Source of the DNA: Falsiroseomonas bella
GTDB lineage: Bacteria > Pseudomonadota > Alphaproteobacteria > Acetobacterales > Acetobacteraceae
DNA length: 64,000 nucleotides
Reading direction: 5' to 3'
Assembly: GCF_003173615.1 (NCBI RefSeq)
Contig: NZ_QGNA01000001.1
Location: 1,674,001-1,738,000, forward strand
Shown here: piece by piece, positions 1 to 9,596 of the stretch
Numbering within the stretch: position 1 is the first letter of the stretch
How the letters are laid out: every line of letters begins with the position of its first letter
Made by a program: the position numbers and the translations under genes
Notes under the pieces: model-generated
Told to the model about the DNA's origin: nothing
Database searches by the model: none
The model's input: only the letters and a program-made list of their open reading frames with translations

Positions 1-732
1 CGTCGCCGGGTCGGTCACCGCGCCGTGGCCGACGCCGCAGAGCGCGATGCCGCCGCCCTCGATCAGCCGCGCCACGGCATCCAGGCTGTGCACCAGATCG
101 GGCTGGTTCCACCCGGCGAGCCCGGCCAGGCCCGGCGTCGCGCCGGCCGGCAGGTCGGCCAGCAGCAGCAGCCCGCCCACGCGCAGGCAGAGGCTGCAGG
201 GGCTGTGCCCCGGCGTGTGCAGCAGTTCGAGCGCCGCGCCGCCGGCGAGCGGGATGGTGGTGCGCGGCAGGGCCAGCCCCTCATCCAGCTCCAGCCGGTC
301 CAGCCGCGCGGCGAAGGGCAGCGTCGCCGTGCCGAACAGATGCGCGTCGAAGCGCTGGCGGGGCAGGGTCGCGCCCGGATAGGCATAGGCGAGGGTCAGC
401 CGCGTGTCGCCGCGCTCGACCGCCGCCGCGCCCACCGCGGCCATGCAGCGATGCACCGTGACGCCGGGCGGCAGCGGCAGCGCATCGAGCCCGGCGATGT
501 GGTCGTAGTGGCAATGGGTCAGCACCAGCAGGATGCGCCGCCGCGTCCCCAGCCCCTCGGCGATCATCGCGCCGAGCCGCGCCACCTGTGCCGGGTCGCT
601 GCCGACATCCACCACGACCAGCTCCTCGGGGCTGCGCAGCAGATAGGCATTGGCGTTGACGACGTTCGGCCGGTTCAGCAGCGCCGTCCACTCGACCCCG
701 GCGGCGCCCGGGACCGCCTGCCACGCTGACAC
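1..732 (-). CDS. Metallo-beta-lactamase-fold hydrolase (C-terminus cut by window edge)
   Basis: A metal-dependent hydrolase of the MBL superfamily, substrate unknown. The first 244 codons are present and the frame is still open at base 1. The diagnostic zinc motif HCHYDH is at residues 73-78 and is preceded by the strand ILLVLT. A second ligand region, HTPGHSPCS, and a later Asp in LLLLADLP fit the fold. The start is a GTG at 732, chosen because AGGAGA sits about 10 bases upstream and no in-frame ATG precedes the conserved N-terminal strands. It is probably a glyoxalase II-like or generic thioesterase-type MBL protein. There is no signal peptide, so it is likely cytoplasmic. It lies just downstream of moaB on the same strand. 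Confidence 0.85.
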   Translation of the reverse strand, partial: MSAWQAVPGAAGVEWTALLNRPNVVNANAYLLRSPEELVVVDVGSDPAQVARLGAMIAEGLGTRRRILLVLTHCHYDHIAGLDALPLPPGVTVHRCMAAVGAAAVERGDTRLTLAYAYPGATLPRQRFDAHLFGTATLPFAARLDRLELDEGLALPRTTIPLAGGAALELLHTPGHSPCSLCLRVGGLLLLADLPAGATPGLAGLAGWNQPDLVHSLDAVARLIEGGGIALCGVGHGAVTDPAT

Positions 733-839
733 CCGACGACTCTCCTCTGTCCCCGGTGCGGCGCGCGGGGGCGCGTGCGGAGGCGACCGTTACGGCTGCG
801 GGTTAGCACCGCGCCCGGCCGCCCACCAAGCCCAGGCGG

Positions 840-1379
840 TCAGGCGGCCTTCAGGTGCTCCTGCAGGCGGGGCATCAGCTCGACCAGGTTGCAGGGGCGG
901 TGGCGGCTGTCGAGCTGGAACAGCAGGATGTCGTCCCAGGCGTCCTTGCAGGCGCCGGTGCTGCCCGGCAGCGCGAACAGGTAGGTCCCGCCCGCCACGC
1001 CCCCGATCGCGCGGGACTGGATCGTGGAGGTGCCGATCTTGGCGTAGCTGAGCATGCGGAACAGCTCGCCGAAGCCGGTGATCTCCTTCTCCAGCACGCG
1101 GGCGAAGGCCTCGGGCGTCACGTCGCGGCCGGTGATGCCGGTGCCGCCGGTGGTGATCACGCAATCCACCTCGGGGTCGGCGATCCAGCGGCGCAGGATG
1201 CCCTCGATGATCGGCGCCTCGTCGCGGCAGATCTCGCGCGCGGCGAGCCGGTGGCCGGCGGCCACGATGCGCTCCGCCAGCGTGTCGCCGCTGCGGTCGG
1301 TTGCGAGGTCGCGGGTGTCCGACACGGTCAGCACCGCGATGTTCACCGGCAGGAAGGTGCGGCTTTCGTCGATCGGCAT
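840..1379 (-). CDS. moaB: Molybdenum cofactor biosynthesis protein MoaB
   Basis: A 179-residue MoaB/MogA-family protein, which binds molybdopterin and takes part in its adenylation during molybdenum cofactor synthesis. The family signature TTGGTGITGRDVTPEA lies in the middle, followed by the conserved ALPGSTGA segment. The length matches MoaB (about 170-180 aa) and there is no MoeA domain. The frame continues upstream, but the ATG at 1379 starts the natural N-terminus (MPIDESRTFLPVNIAVLTVSD). No other cofactor genes are nearby, so it appears to be a stand-alone gene. Identity as MoaB rather than MogA rests on length and overall pattern. Confidence 0.9.
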   Translation of the reverse strand: MPIDESRTFLPVNIAVLTVSDTRDLATDRSGDTLAERIVAAGHRLAAREICRDEAPIIEGILRRWIADPEVDCVITTGGTGITGRDVTPEAFARVLEKEITGFGELFRMLSYAKIGTSTIQSRAIGGVAGGTYLFALPGSTGACKDAWDDILLFQLDSRHRPCNLVELMPRLQEHLKAA

Positions 1380-1449
1380 GGCGGAACTCCCTGCCGGGAA
1401 GATAGGCGCCCCGCGCACCGCGCCAAAGAGGTGCGCGGCGCGCGGCGGC

Positions 1450-3273
1450 TCAGTTGCTCCGCCGCAGCATCGCCGCCACCTCGGCGCCGTCGGAGAAGCG
1501 CGGGAACTCGCCCGCGGCCAGCGCATCCAGGCTCGGCGCCGGCAGGCCGAGGCGGGCGGCGTAGATCCAGGAATAGGCCAGCACGCGCTGCACGAAGCTG
1601 CGCGTCTCCGTCACCGGGATGCTCTCGATGAACAGGAAGGGGTCCGTGCGGTGGCGCACCGCCGGCAGCCAGCGCGCGAGGTTTCCAGGCCCGTTGTTGT
1701 AGGCCGCCAGCACGCGGATCAGGTCGCCCTCCACCTGGTCGTGCCGGGCGAGATAGGCGACGTAGCGCTGCCCGACCTCGAGCGAGAAGGCCGGGTCGTG
1801 CAGCCGCCGGATGCCGGCGCCGCGCAGCGAGGCATCGCCCGTCACGTAGCTGGCGGTGGCGGGCATGATCTGCATCAGCCCGCGCGCCCCGGCCGGGGAG
1901 ACCGCATTCGCGTTGAAGTTCGATTCCTGCCGCGCCAGCGCATAGACCAGCGCCGGATCCATGCGGAAGCCGTTGAGCGGACGCAGCTGCGGCAGCGGGA
2001 AGCGCGCGAAGTCACGCGGACGCCCGTCCGCGCTCTGCTGCAGCGCGGCGAGCTGCGCGGCGAGGTCGGTCATGTTCGCCTGCGAGGCGATGACCAGCAT
2101 CGCCCGCATCACGCCCGCATTGCCCTGCACGCGCGGCCAGAGGGCGCGCATCTCGGCCTCCGCCCGGTCGGCCTGGCCGACCTGCAGCAGCGCCAGCGCG
2201 CGCCAGCCCGCCGCGCTTTCCGCGATGGCCGCGGCCTCGCTTTCGCCGGCCAGCTCGCGCTCCCAGGCGAAGCCCATCGGCAGGCCGAGGGAGCGGCGTG
2301 CCACCAGGCCGTAGAAGGTGCGCGGCTCCTGCGCCGCCTGCATCATCCAGGGCACGTAGGATTGCGGCCGGCGGGCGCGAACGGCCGCGCGGGCCGTCCA
2401 GAACGCCGCGGCCGAGCGCACGGCGGGGGAAGCCGCCTCGGCCCGGGCCGCGGCCTCGAAATAGGGCAGGGCGAGCTCGGGGCGGTCCATGCCCCAGGCC
2501 GCCAGGCCTGCGACGAGGGCGGGGAAGCCGGTGCCGCCCGCGTTGCGGGCCGCCGCGCTGGCGACCTGGAAGGCCTCCTCGTCGCTGCCTGCCTGGAACA
2601 GGATCTGCGCCACATCGGCGCGCAGCAGGGCGGCATAGGCCGTGCTGGCGCGGGACCGATCGATCGCCGACAGCGCGGCCGAGACCTGGCCGTTGCGGGC
2701 CCGGTCGCGCACGGTGCGGTCGAGCGCCGGGTTCCGCGACACCTGCCGGGCCGGCGGGTCGTTCTCCTCCGGCACCACCTCGCCATCTTCCGGCAGCGCG
2801 TTGGTGACGGGGGCTGGTGGCAGTTCCGTGCCGCGCGGCGCGCGGCGGACCAGCAGCGCATGGACCGCCGGCGCATCGGGGTGGTCGGCATAGTCGGACA
2901 GCCAGGCCAGCAGGTCCGGGACCTGCGCGGCATGGCCGCGCGCCCAGCGGTCGGCCATCACATGGCCGAGCAGGCGACGGTCATCCAGCCGCTCGGCCTC
3001 GCGCGCGGCCTGCGCCATCTCGCCCCGCGCCTGCAGGTCGAAGATACGCCGAAGCCGCGCCGCATCCGACGGCGCTAGGGGTTGCGGTAACCCGGCGACC
3101 CCACCCTGCAGAGCAGGACGGGGTACGCTCATGGCGGTCTGGTCGGCCCGTTGCCCGAACGCAGGAACCTGAGCCCCCGCGATCATCGTTGCCCCCACGA
3201 GGAGCAGCAGCGTCAGACGACGGGTGCTGCGAACCGGGCGGGGGCACCGGGCCATGGGGCAGATCGCTCGCAT
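1450..3273 (-). CDS. Soluble lytic murein transglycosylase (GH23)
   Basis: A 607-residue periplasmic enzyme that cleaves peptidoglycan glycan strands to 1,6-anhydro products. An N-terminal signal segment (LTLLLLVGATMIAGAQVPAFG) is followed by about 350 residues of Ala-rich helical superstructure typical of Slt70-like proteins. The SLT domain begins near residue 437. The catalytic Glu is E450 in ARQESNFN, followed by GARGLMQIMPATA and the AAYNNGPGN motif near residue 523. The start at 3273 is supported by AAGGGG just upstream. It stands upstream of moaB with a gap of about 70 bases. The long disordered acidic stretch around residues 150-180 is unusual but lies between helical repeats. Confidence 0.93.
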   Translation of the reverse strand: MRAICPMARCPRPVRSTRRLTLLLLVGATMIAGAQVPAFGQRADQTAMSVPRPALQGGVAGLPQPLAPSDAARLRRIFDLQARGEMAQAAREAERLDDRRLLGHVMADRWARGHAAQVPDLLAWLSDYADHPDAPAVHALLVRRAPRGTELPPAPVTNALPEDGEVVPEENDPPARQVSRNPALDRTVRDRARNGQVSAALSAIDRSRASTAYAALLRADVAQILFQAGSDEEAFQVASAAARNAGGTGFPALVAGLAAWGMDRPELALPYFEAAARAEAASPAVRSAAAFWTARAAVRARRPQSYVPWMMQAAQEPRTFYGLVARRSLGLPMGFAWERELAGESEAAAIAESAAGWRALALLQVGQADRAEAEMRALWPRVQGNAGVMRAMLVIASQANMTDLAAQLAALQQSADGRPRDFARFPLPQLRPLNGFRMDPALVYALARQESNFNANAVSPAGARGLMQIMPATASYVTGDASLRGAGIRRLHDPAFSLEVGQRYVAYLARHDQVEGDLIRVLAAYNNGPGNLARWLPAVRHRTDPFLFIESIPVTETRSFVQRVLAYSWIYAARLGLPAPSLDALAAGEFPRFSDGAEVAAMLRRSN

Positions 3274-3300
3274 GGCCCCTTCCCCCTACAGGCCGATCTT

Positions 3301-3318
3301 AAGGGGTGTAAACCCCTT
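3301..3318. terminator. Short perfect hairpin between udg and the transglycosylase gene
   Basis: AAGGGG and CCCCTT flank a six-base loop. The hairpin lies downstream of the uracil-DNA glycosylase gene and upstream of the transglycosylase on the same strand. It has no T-tract, so it is at best a weak terminator or processing site. Confidence 0.3.
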
Positions 3319-3399
3319 GACGGCGGCCGAATCTCATCTCGTGAGACGTCCCTTAACAAATCAGGGTGTTCGACCGCGTTCTTGATGAAGATTTCTGCC

Positions 3400-4188
3400 T
3401 CACGCCGGCGTGATCGTGCCGTCCAGTGTGCAGCGGAGCAGCAGCAGGTCGGCCCAGGCGTCCTTCTTCGCCGCCGGGCTGCGCAGCAGATAGGCCGGGT
3501 GCAGCGTGGCGAGCGCCGGCAGCCGGCCGAGCCCCTCCACCTCCAGCCCGTGCCACCGGCCGCGCAGCCTTGTGATGCCGTCCTTCGCCCGCAGCAGCGT
3601 CTTGGCCGAGACGCCGCCCAGCAGCACCAGGTGCCGCGGCCGGACCAGCGCGATGTGGCGCAGCAGGAAGGGCAGGAACAGCGTGATCTCGGCGTCCGTG
3701 GGCGTGCGGTTCCCCGGCGGTCGCCAGGGCAGGATGTTCGTCAGGTAGAAGTCGCGCTGCCGGCTGAGGCCGATGCTGGCCACCATCCGGTCGAGCAGCT
3801 GGCCGGAGACGCCGACGAAGGGCTTGCCCAGCCGGTCCTCGTCCGCGCCCGGCGCCTCGCCGATCATCATCAGCCCGGCCTCGGGATTGCCGTCGGAGAA
3901 GACGAGGTTGGTGGCGGTGTCGCGCAGCGTGCTCTCGGTGGCGGCGATGGCGGCCTTCAGCGCTTCCAGGCTGTCGGCCTCCGCGGCCAGCCGCGCCGCC
4001 GCGCCGGGCGCGGGCACCAGCGCGAGCGCCGGGGCCGCCACCGCCGGCCGCGCGGGCGCCGCCGGCCGCGCCGGTGCCTGCGACGCCGCCGCCGCGGCGA
4101 AGCGGTCCACGGGCAGGTCCTCGAGCGCGTCGTCCGCGCCCCATTCCACCTGCAGCCTGAGCGCGGCGAGCAGCGCCTCTCTCTCCAT
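3400..4188 (-). CDS. Uracil-DNA glycosylase, family 4/5-like, lacking Fe-S cysteines
   Basis: A 262-residue protein that should remove uracil from DNA. The catalytic motif GEAPGADED is at residues 110-118, followed by [13 protein letters not shown], the RPPGNRTP loop and the HPAYL motif at 230-234. The first 90 residues form an Ala/Pro-rich extension. Family 4 enzymes normally bind a [4Fe-4S] cluster through four cysteines, two before the GEAPG motif and two after it. Here those positions carry other residues, and the only cysteine in the protein is C252 near the C-terminus. It is therefore a cluster-free variant. I recall cluster-lacking uracil glycosylases being described from Bradyrhizobium but cannot verify that here. 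The ATG at 4188 was chosen over an upstream one because conserved sequence starts after it. Confidence 0.88.
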   Translation of the reverse strand: MEREALLAALRLQVEWGADDALEDLPVDRFAAAAASQAPARPAAPARPAVAAPALALVPAPGAAARLAAEADSLEALKAAIAATESTLRDTATNLVFSDGNPEAGLMMIGEAPGADEDRLGKPFVGVSGQLLDRMVASIGLSRQRDFYLTNILPWRPPGNRTPTDAEITLFLPFLLRHIALVRPRHLVLLGGVSAKTLLRAKDGITRLRGRWHGLEVEGLGRLPALATLHPAYLLRSPAAKKDAWADLLLLRCTLDGTITPA

Positions 4189-4276
4189 GGCGCCGATATC
4201 GGCGCGGCGCGGGGTTCCGCGCAATGGCCCCCAGGGCTAAATGCCGGGCAGCCCCAGGAACGCCGGAGGAACAGGC

Positions 4277-5923
4277 ATGTCGGAGACCGAAGCGCGCGAG
4301 AGCATGGAATTCGACGTGCTGGTCGTCGGCGGCGGCCCGGCCGGCCTCGCCTGCGCGATCCGCCTCAAGCAGCAGAACCCCGACGCCGCCGTCTGCCTGG
4401 TGGAGAAGGGCAGCGAGGTCGGCGCGCATATCCTCTCGGGCGCCGTGCTGGAGCCGCGCGCGCTGGACGAGCTGATCCCCGACTGGCGCGATGATCCGCC
4501 CGCGCTGGCCACCCCGGTCACCGAGGACCGCTTCATGCTGCTGACGGCGACAAGCGGCTTCAAGCTGCCGACGCCGCCGCAGATGCACAACGAGGGCAAC
4601 TACATCGTCTCCCTCGGCAATGTGTGCCGCTGGCTGGCCGCGAAGGCCGAGGCGCTCGGCGTCGAGATCTATCCGGGCTTCGCCGCCTCCGAGACCCTCA
4701 TCGAGGACGGGCAGGTGAAGGGCATCGTCGCCGGCGTGATGGGCATCACCAGGGAGGGCGAGAAGGGCCCGAACTACCAGCCGGGCATGGAGCTGCGCGC
4801 CACCTACACGGTCTTCGCGGAGGGCTGCCGCGGCTCGCTCACCAAGCGCCTGTTCGACACCTTCGATCTCCGTGCCGGCGTGGCGCCGCAGACCTATGCG
4901 CTCGGCATGAAGGAGCTGTGGGAGATCCCGAAGGAGAAGCACAAGCCGGGCCTGGTGTGGCATTCCACCGGCTGGCCGCTGCCGTCCGACACCTATGGCG
5001 GCTCCTGGCTCTACATGCTGGGCGAGAATCTTGTGTCCATCGGCTTCGTGGTGGGCCTCGACTACCCGAACCCCTGGCTGTCGCCCTTCGAGGAGTTCCA
5101 GCGCTTCAAGCACCACCCCGCGGTGAAGGGCTTCCTGGAGGGCGGCAAGCGCGTGGCCTATGGCGCGCGCGCGCTGAACGAGGGCGGCATCCAGGCCGTG
5201 CCGAAGCTGGTCTTCCCCGGCGGCATGATCGTGGGCGACGCGGCGGGCTTCCTGAACGTGCCGAAGATCAAGGGCACGCACACCGCAATGAAGTCCGGCA
5301 TGGTCGCCGCCGATGCCATGGCCGCGGCGCTGGCGGAGGAGGACCGGCCCGCGGTGCTGGAGAGCTACCCCGCCGCGCTGAAGGCCAGCTGGGTGTGGGA
5401 GGAGCTGCAGGGCGTCCGCAACATCCGTCCCGGCTTCGCGAAATACGGCTTCTGGGGCGGCATGGTGAACGCCGCGCTCGACACCTACGTGTTCCGCGGC
5501 AAGGCGCCCTGGACCTGGACGCATCACCAGGACCACGAGACGCTGCGAAAGGCGTCGGAGGCGACGCGCATCGACTATCCGAAGCCCGACGGTGTGCTGA
5601 GCTTCGACCGCCTCTCCTCGGTGTATCTGTCGAACACCAACCACGAGGAGGACCAGCCCGCGCATCTGGTGCTGAAGGATCCGTCGCGCTGGGGGCCGGT
5701 GAACTGGCAGCAATTCGCCTCGCCCGAAAGCCGCTACTGCCCGGCCGCCGTGTACGAGGCGGTGGGCGAAGCGGCCGGCAACGGCGAGGGCGAGATGAAG
5801 CTCGTGATCAACGCGCAGAACTGCGTCCATTGCAAAACCTGCGACATCAAGGACCCCAGCCAGAACATCGACTGGCGGACGCCCGAAGGAGGCGGCGGGC
5901 CGAACTACATCGGCGGGATGTAG
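4277..5923 (+). CDS. Electron transfer flavoprotein-ubiquinone oxidoreductase
   Basis: A 548-residue membrane-associated flavoenzyme that passes electrons from ETF (fatty-acid and amino-acid dehydrogenases) to ubiquinone. The FAD-binding GGGPAG lies at residues 18-23. The quinone/FAD region contains GGMIVGDAAGFLNVPKIKGTHTA. Four cysteines for the [4Fe-4S] cluster are at the C-terminus (YCPA and then CVHCKTC). The length is the usual one for the family. The ATG at 4277 has GGAGGA eight bases upstream, better than the alternative ATG at 4241. It is divergent from the glycosylase gene, and no etfAB genes are nearby. Confidence 0.96.
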   Translation: MSETEARESMEFDVLVVGGGPAGLACAIRLKQQNPDAAVCLVEKGSEVGAHILSGAVLEPRALDELIPDWRDDPPALATPVTEDRFMLLTATSGFKLPTPPQMHNEGNYIVSLGNVCRWLAAKAEALGVEIYPGFAASETLIEDGQVKGIVAGVMGITREGEKGPNYQPGMELRATYTVFAEGCRGSLTKRLFDTFDLRAGVAPQTYALGMKELWEIPKEKHKPGLVWHSTGWPLPSDTYGGSWLYMLGENLVSIGFVVGLDYPNPWLSPFEEFQRFKHHPAVKGFLEGGKRVAYGARALNEGGIQAVPKLVFPGGMIVGDAAGFLNVPKIKGTHTAMKSGMVAADAMAAALAEEDRPAVLESYPAALKASWVWEELQGVRNIRPGFAKYGFWGGMVNAALDTYVFRGKAPWTWTHHQDHETLRKASEATRIDYPKPDGVLSFDRLSSVYLSNTNHEEDQPAHLVLKDPSRWGPVNWQQFASPESRYCPAAVYEAVGEAAGNGEGEMKLVINAQNCVHCKTCDIKDPSQNIDWRTPEGGGGPNYIGGM

Positions 5924-6254
5924 GGCCTCCGCCGGGCGCCACCGCGGCGGCATGCCTGTGGATGGATCGCCGGCGCAGCGATGGCGGTTTTCCGCGACGC
6001 GCCGGCGCTTCTCAACAAACGATCCCCAGCTTTCCACCATGACAGGCAGCCAGGCGTGGCGCTGTGGGTTGGAAGACTGCGCCGCCACGGCTGGTCTTCA
6101 GCTTTGCCTTGAGGATCGGCGCGCAGACTCCTGGTCAGGGCGGAAATGCTTGGAACGCGCTGCCGTCGCGGCCGCACGTTTCGACGGCGGAGCAGAACCC
6201 GCGGCCGCGATGGCCTGTTACGGCCTTGTCGCAGCCCCGCGAAAGAGGTCCGTC
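5924..6254. other. 331-base gap between ETF-QO and ku
   Basis: I see no credible gene here. An open frame running through it into ku has no conserved content before the Ku start. A GC-rich inverted pair (CCGCCG/CGGCGG) shortly after the ETF-QO stop could weakly terminate. The rest presumably carries the ku promoter, which I cannot place with confidence. Confidence 0.4.
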
Positions 6255-7145
6255 ATGCCTGCGCGTCCGGTCTGGGAGGGCCATCTCCGCCTCTCGCTCG
6301 TCACCTGCGGCGTCGCCCTGCACAAGGCGGTCGGCGAGAGCGGCGGCGACGTGCGCTTCCACCTGCTCAATCCCGAAACCCATAACCGCGTCCGGCAATG
6401 CTGGCGCGACGCCGGCACCGGCGACGAGGTGTCGCGCCGCGAGCTTGTACGCGGCTTCGAGGTCGCGAAGGACGAATACGTCGTCGTCACCGACGAGGAC
6501 ATCCAGGAGCTCAAGCTCGAAAGCACGAAGGTCGTGGATATCGAGCGCTTCGTGGATTGCGACGACATCGACCGGCTCTACTGGGACCAGCCGTACTATA
6601 TGGTGCCGAGCGGCCGCACCGCCGCCGAGCCCTTCGCGGTGATCCGCGAGGCGATGCGCGGCGAGAAGCGCGTGGCGATCGGGCGCATCGTGATGGCGAA
6701 CCGCGAGCGCGTGGTGGCGATCGAGGTGCGCGGCCCCGGCCTGCTGCTCTCCACGCTCCGCTCGCAGGAGGAGGTGCGCAGCGACGCCGTGCTGTTCGAG
6801 GACATCCCCGAGGCGAAGCTGCAGCCGCAGATGATCGACATCGCGAAGAGCATCATCGCCCAGCAGGCCGGCCCCTTCGCGCCCGAGGATTTCACCGACC
6901 GCTACCAGGAGGCGCTGGCGGAGCTCGTGCAGCGCAAGACGGGAGGCAGCAAGCCCACGCGCAAGCGCGAGGCGCCGGAGGAGAGCAACGTCATCGACCT
7001 GATGGAGGCGCTGAAGCGCAGCCTGAAGGGCGGTGGAAAGGGCGCGGAGAAGCAGGCGGAGAAGCCCGCGGCGAAGAAGGCACCGGCGAAGCAGACGGGG
7101 AAGAAGGCGCCCGCGCCGGCGGCGAAGACGCGGCGCTCGGCGTAG
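6255..7145 (+). CDS. ku: Ku protein for non-homologous end joining
   Basis: A 296-residue bacterial Ku, which binds DNA double-strand ends as a homodimer and recruits LigD. The family-typical N-terminus (RPVWEGHLRLSLV) starts immediately, and the core contains QPYYMVPSG and a central region ending around residue 230. The last 55 residues are a Lys/Ala-rich basic tail, a feature of bacterial Ku that affects DNA threading. The start at 6255 has AAAGAGG upstream and matches the family N-terminus. Its stop lies two bases from the stop of ligD on the opposite strand, so the two repair partners face each other. Confidence 0.97.
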   Translation: MPARPVWEGHLRLSLVTCGVALHKAVGESGGDVRFHLLNPETHNRVRQCWRDAGTGDEVSRRELVRGFEVAKDEYVVVTDEDIQELKLESTKVVDIERFVDCDDIDRLYWDQPYYMVPSGRTAAEPFAVIREAMRGEKRVAIGRIVMANRERVVAIEVRGPGLLLSTLRSQEEVRSDAVLFEDIPEAKLQPQMIDIAKSIIAQQAGPFAPEDFTDRYQEALAELVQRKTGGSKPTRKREAPEESNVIDLMEALKRSLKGGGKGAEKQAEKPAAKKAPAKQTGKKAPAPAAKTRRSA

Positions 7146-7147
7146 CG

Positions 7148-9577
7148 CTATCCCTCCGGCAACTCCCGCGCGGCCTTGTCGTAGCCCTTCCACGGATCCG
7201 CGCGCTTCAACCGCTCCGGCGCGGTCCTGATCGTGAAGGCCGTCGGATCGAGCCCGTCCTTCACCTCGCTCCAGGCCAGCGGCACCGACACCGTCGCGCC
7301 CGGACGCGCGCGCGGCGACCAGGCCGAGACCGCCGTGCCCTGCCGCTCGTTCCGCAGGTAGTCGAGGAACAGCCTGCCCTTGCGCGCGCGCTTTGCGAGC
7401 GTGGTGGTGTAGCGCTCCGGTTCCGCCGTCGCGAGGCGTTCGCAGAACGCGCGCGCAAATGCCTTCACCACGGGCCAGTCATGCCGCGGCAGGATGGGCG
7501 CCACGACATGCAGCCCCTTGCCGCCCGTCGTCTTGCAGAAGGCCTTGAGCCCCGCCTTCTCCAGCGCCTTGCGCACCGTCTGCGCCGCCTCGATCACGCG
7601 CGCGAAATCGAGCCCCTCATCCGGGTCGAGATCGAAGACCAGCCGGTCCGCATGTTCCGGATCGGCGGCGCGCGAGCCCCAGACATGGATCTCCACCACC
7701 CCCGACTGCGCCAGCGCGACAAGCCCCGCCGCGTCCTCCACGCAGAGATGCGGCTTCGCCTCGCCTTCGATCGCCACCTGGCGAATCAGCGCGGAGGTGC
7801 CGGCGCCCGCATGGCGCTGCCAGAACCGCCCGCCCGCGACGCCGTCCGGCGCGCGCAGCAGCGTCAGCGGCCGCCCTCCGCCATAGGCGAGCAGCGCGGG
7901 CGCGACGGCCTCGAAATAGGCGGCGAGGTCGCGCTTGGTGATGCCGTCTTCCGGCCAGAGCAGCTTGTCGGGGTTCGACAGCGGCACGCCCGCGACCTGC
8001 GATGCACCGGCCGCGCGCGTCGTCTTCTCGGGTGCCTCCACCTGCTCCGCCGGTTTGTCCTCGCGCAGCGCCCGAAAACTGCCCTGGCGCAGCATCCCGT
8101 CGCCGGTGAAGCCGGCATAGCCGATCTCGGCCACGAGCTTCGGCTCCACGAAGGTCGCGTCCTTGCCGCCCGCGCCGCCTTCGAAGGGCGAGGTCTTCCG
8201 CCGAAGCGGCTTCAGCGCGCGCATCAGCTGCTCGGCCTTCGCGCCCGAGATGCCGGACCCGACGCGGCCGAGATAGACCAGCGACTTGCCGCGCCAGGCG
8301 CCCATCAGCAGCGTCAGAGAGCCCTTCGCGCCCGTCGCGTGGCCGCCGATGACGAATTCGTCGGTGCCGCGGCACTTGGTCTTCACCCAGCCCTCCCCAC
8401 GGCCGGCGCGGTAGGGCGCGTCGCGCCGCTTGCTGACGATCCCCTCCAGCCCCAGCCGGCAGGCCGACATCAGCACGGCATCGCCCGGCGCGTCGAAATC
8501 CTCGACATAGGCCAGCGCCTGCGGCGCCTTCGCCAGCAGCGTCCGAAGGCGCTGCTTGCGCTCCGCCAGGGGCTGTTCGCGCCGGTCCGCGCCGCCCTCA
8601 TGCAGCAGGTCGAAGGCATGATAGCGCAGCGCGCCGGTGCGCTTCGCCTCCAGCGCGGCGACCAGCGCCGGGAAGTCCGGGCGGTTCTCGTCGTCCAGCG
8701 CGACGATCTCGCCATCAAGCGTGCAGTCGGCCAGGCGTGAGAGCGCGGCGGCGGTCTCCGGGAAGCGGTGCGTCCAGTCGAGGCCGTTGCGCGTCAGCAG
8801 CTTCGCCGCGCCGTCGCGGATGCGCGCCTGGATCCGATAGCCGTCGAGCTTCGGCTCATGCACCCAGCCCGATCCGGCGGGCGGGCGCTCGGCCAGCGTG
8901 GCGAGCTGCGGCGGCAGGAAGGACGGGTCCGCGTTGCGCGAGGGCGCATCCGGCGTCGCGCGCTTCGCCCAGCGGGAACGCTTCGGCGCCTCGGCGGGGG
9001 CGGGCTTCGGCTTTTCCGGCATGGCGCGGCCGCTGGCGACGGAGGATGCGTTGTCGCGCACCAGCGCATCGCCGCCGCCCGGCCGCGCGTGCTCGTCCTT
9101 CTCCTTGATGAGCAGCCAGTTCACGCGCTTCTCGCCGGCGCGCGGCGTCATGCGGATCAGCGCCCAGCCGCCGGTCATGCGCTGCGCGGTGACATTGAAC
9201 TTCAGATGGCCCGCGGCGAGCGCGGCGGCGGGGTCGGCCTCGCCCATCGGCTCCCAGCTGCCGCGGTCCCAAAGGATCACCTCGCCCGCGCCATAGCCTT
9301 CCGGGATGGTGCCTTCGAAGCCGCCATAGTCGAGCGGATGGTCCTCCACCTCCACGGCCAGGCGCCGCTCGGCGGGATCGAGGCTCGGGCCGCGCGTGAC
9401 GGCCCAGGATTTCAGCACGCCGTCGAGCTCGAGCCGCAGGTCCCAGTGCAGCCGCCGCGCGGCGTGCATCTGCACGACGAAGGCGCGCTGGCGCTTCCGT
9501 CGCCGCCCGACGCGCCCGGCGGGTTCCGGCGAACGGCTGAGGTCGCGCTTCACGCGATAGGTGTCGAGACGCGGCAT
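7148..9577 (-). CDS. ligD: ATP-dependent DNA ligase LigD (PE-LIG-POL)
   Basis: An 809-residue multifunctional end-joining enzyme. Domain order is 3'-phosphoesterase (about residues 10-165, with [10 protein letters not shown] and [18 protein letters not shown]), then ATP-dependent ligase (about 220-510; nucleotide-accepting lysine K243 in EPKLDGYR), then the primase-like polymerase (about 530-800; metal-binding Asp in DLDPDEG near 649-653, and KTTGGKGLH). This is the domain order common in Proteobacteria rather than the mycobacterial order. The start at 9577 ([12 protein letters not shown]) fits the family. The frame runs further upstream, but that stretch is translation of a palindromic repeat and is not conserved sequence. 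It is convergent with ku. Confidence 0.97.
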   Translation of the reverse strand: MPRLDTYRVKRDLSRSPEPAGRVGRRRKRQRAFVVQMHAARRLHWDLRLELDGVLKSWAVTRGPSLDPAERRLAVEVEDHPLDYGGFEGTIPEGYGAGEVILWDRGSWEPMGEADPAAALAAGHLKFNVTAQRMTGGWALIRMTPRAGEKRVNWLLIKEKDEHARPGGGDALVRDNASSVASGRAMPEKPKPAPAEAPKRSRWAKRATPDAPSRNADPSFLPPQLATLAERPPAGSGWVHEPKLDGYRIQARIRDGAAKLLTRNGLDWTHRFPETAAALSRLADCTLDGEIVALDDENRPDFPALVAALEAKRTGALRYHAFDLLHEGGADRREQPLAERKQRLRTLLAKAPQALAYVEDFDAPGDAVLMSACRLGLEGIVSKRRDAPYRAGRGEGWVKTKCRGTDEFVIGGHATGAKGSLTLLMGAWRGKSLVYLGRVGSGISGAKAEQLMRALKPLRRKTSPFEGGAGGKDATFVEPKLVAEIGYAGFTGDGMLRQGSFRALREDKPAEQVEAPEKTTRAAGASQVAGVPLSNPDKLLWPEDGITKRDLAAYFEAVAPALLAYGGGRPLTLLRAPDGVAGGRFWQRHAGAGTSALIRQVAIEGEAKPHLCVEDAAGLVALAQSGVVEIHVWGSRAADPEHADRLVFDLDPDEGLDFARVIEAAQTVRKALEKAGLKAFCKTTGGKGLHVVAPILPRHDWPVVKAFARAFCERLATAEPERYTTTLAKRARKGRLFLDYLRNERQGTAVSAWSPRARPGATVSVPLAWSEVKDGLDPTAFTIRTAPERLKRADPWKGYDKAARELPEG

Positions 9578-9596
9578 GGCTGCGTAACGCCCCAGG

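Noticed and set aside
3353-6088. A 911-codon open frame on the minus strand opposite ETF-QO
   Set aside because: It is antisense to a conserved enzyme, has low-complexity His/Arg/Ala composition, and its last part only runs through the glycosylase gene in another frame.
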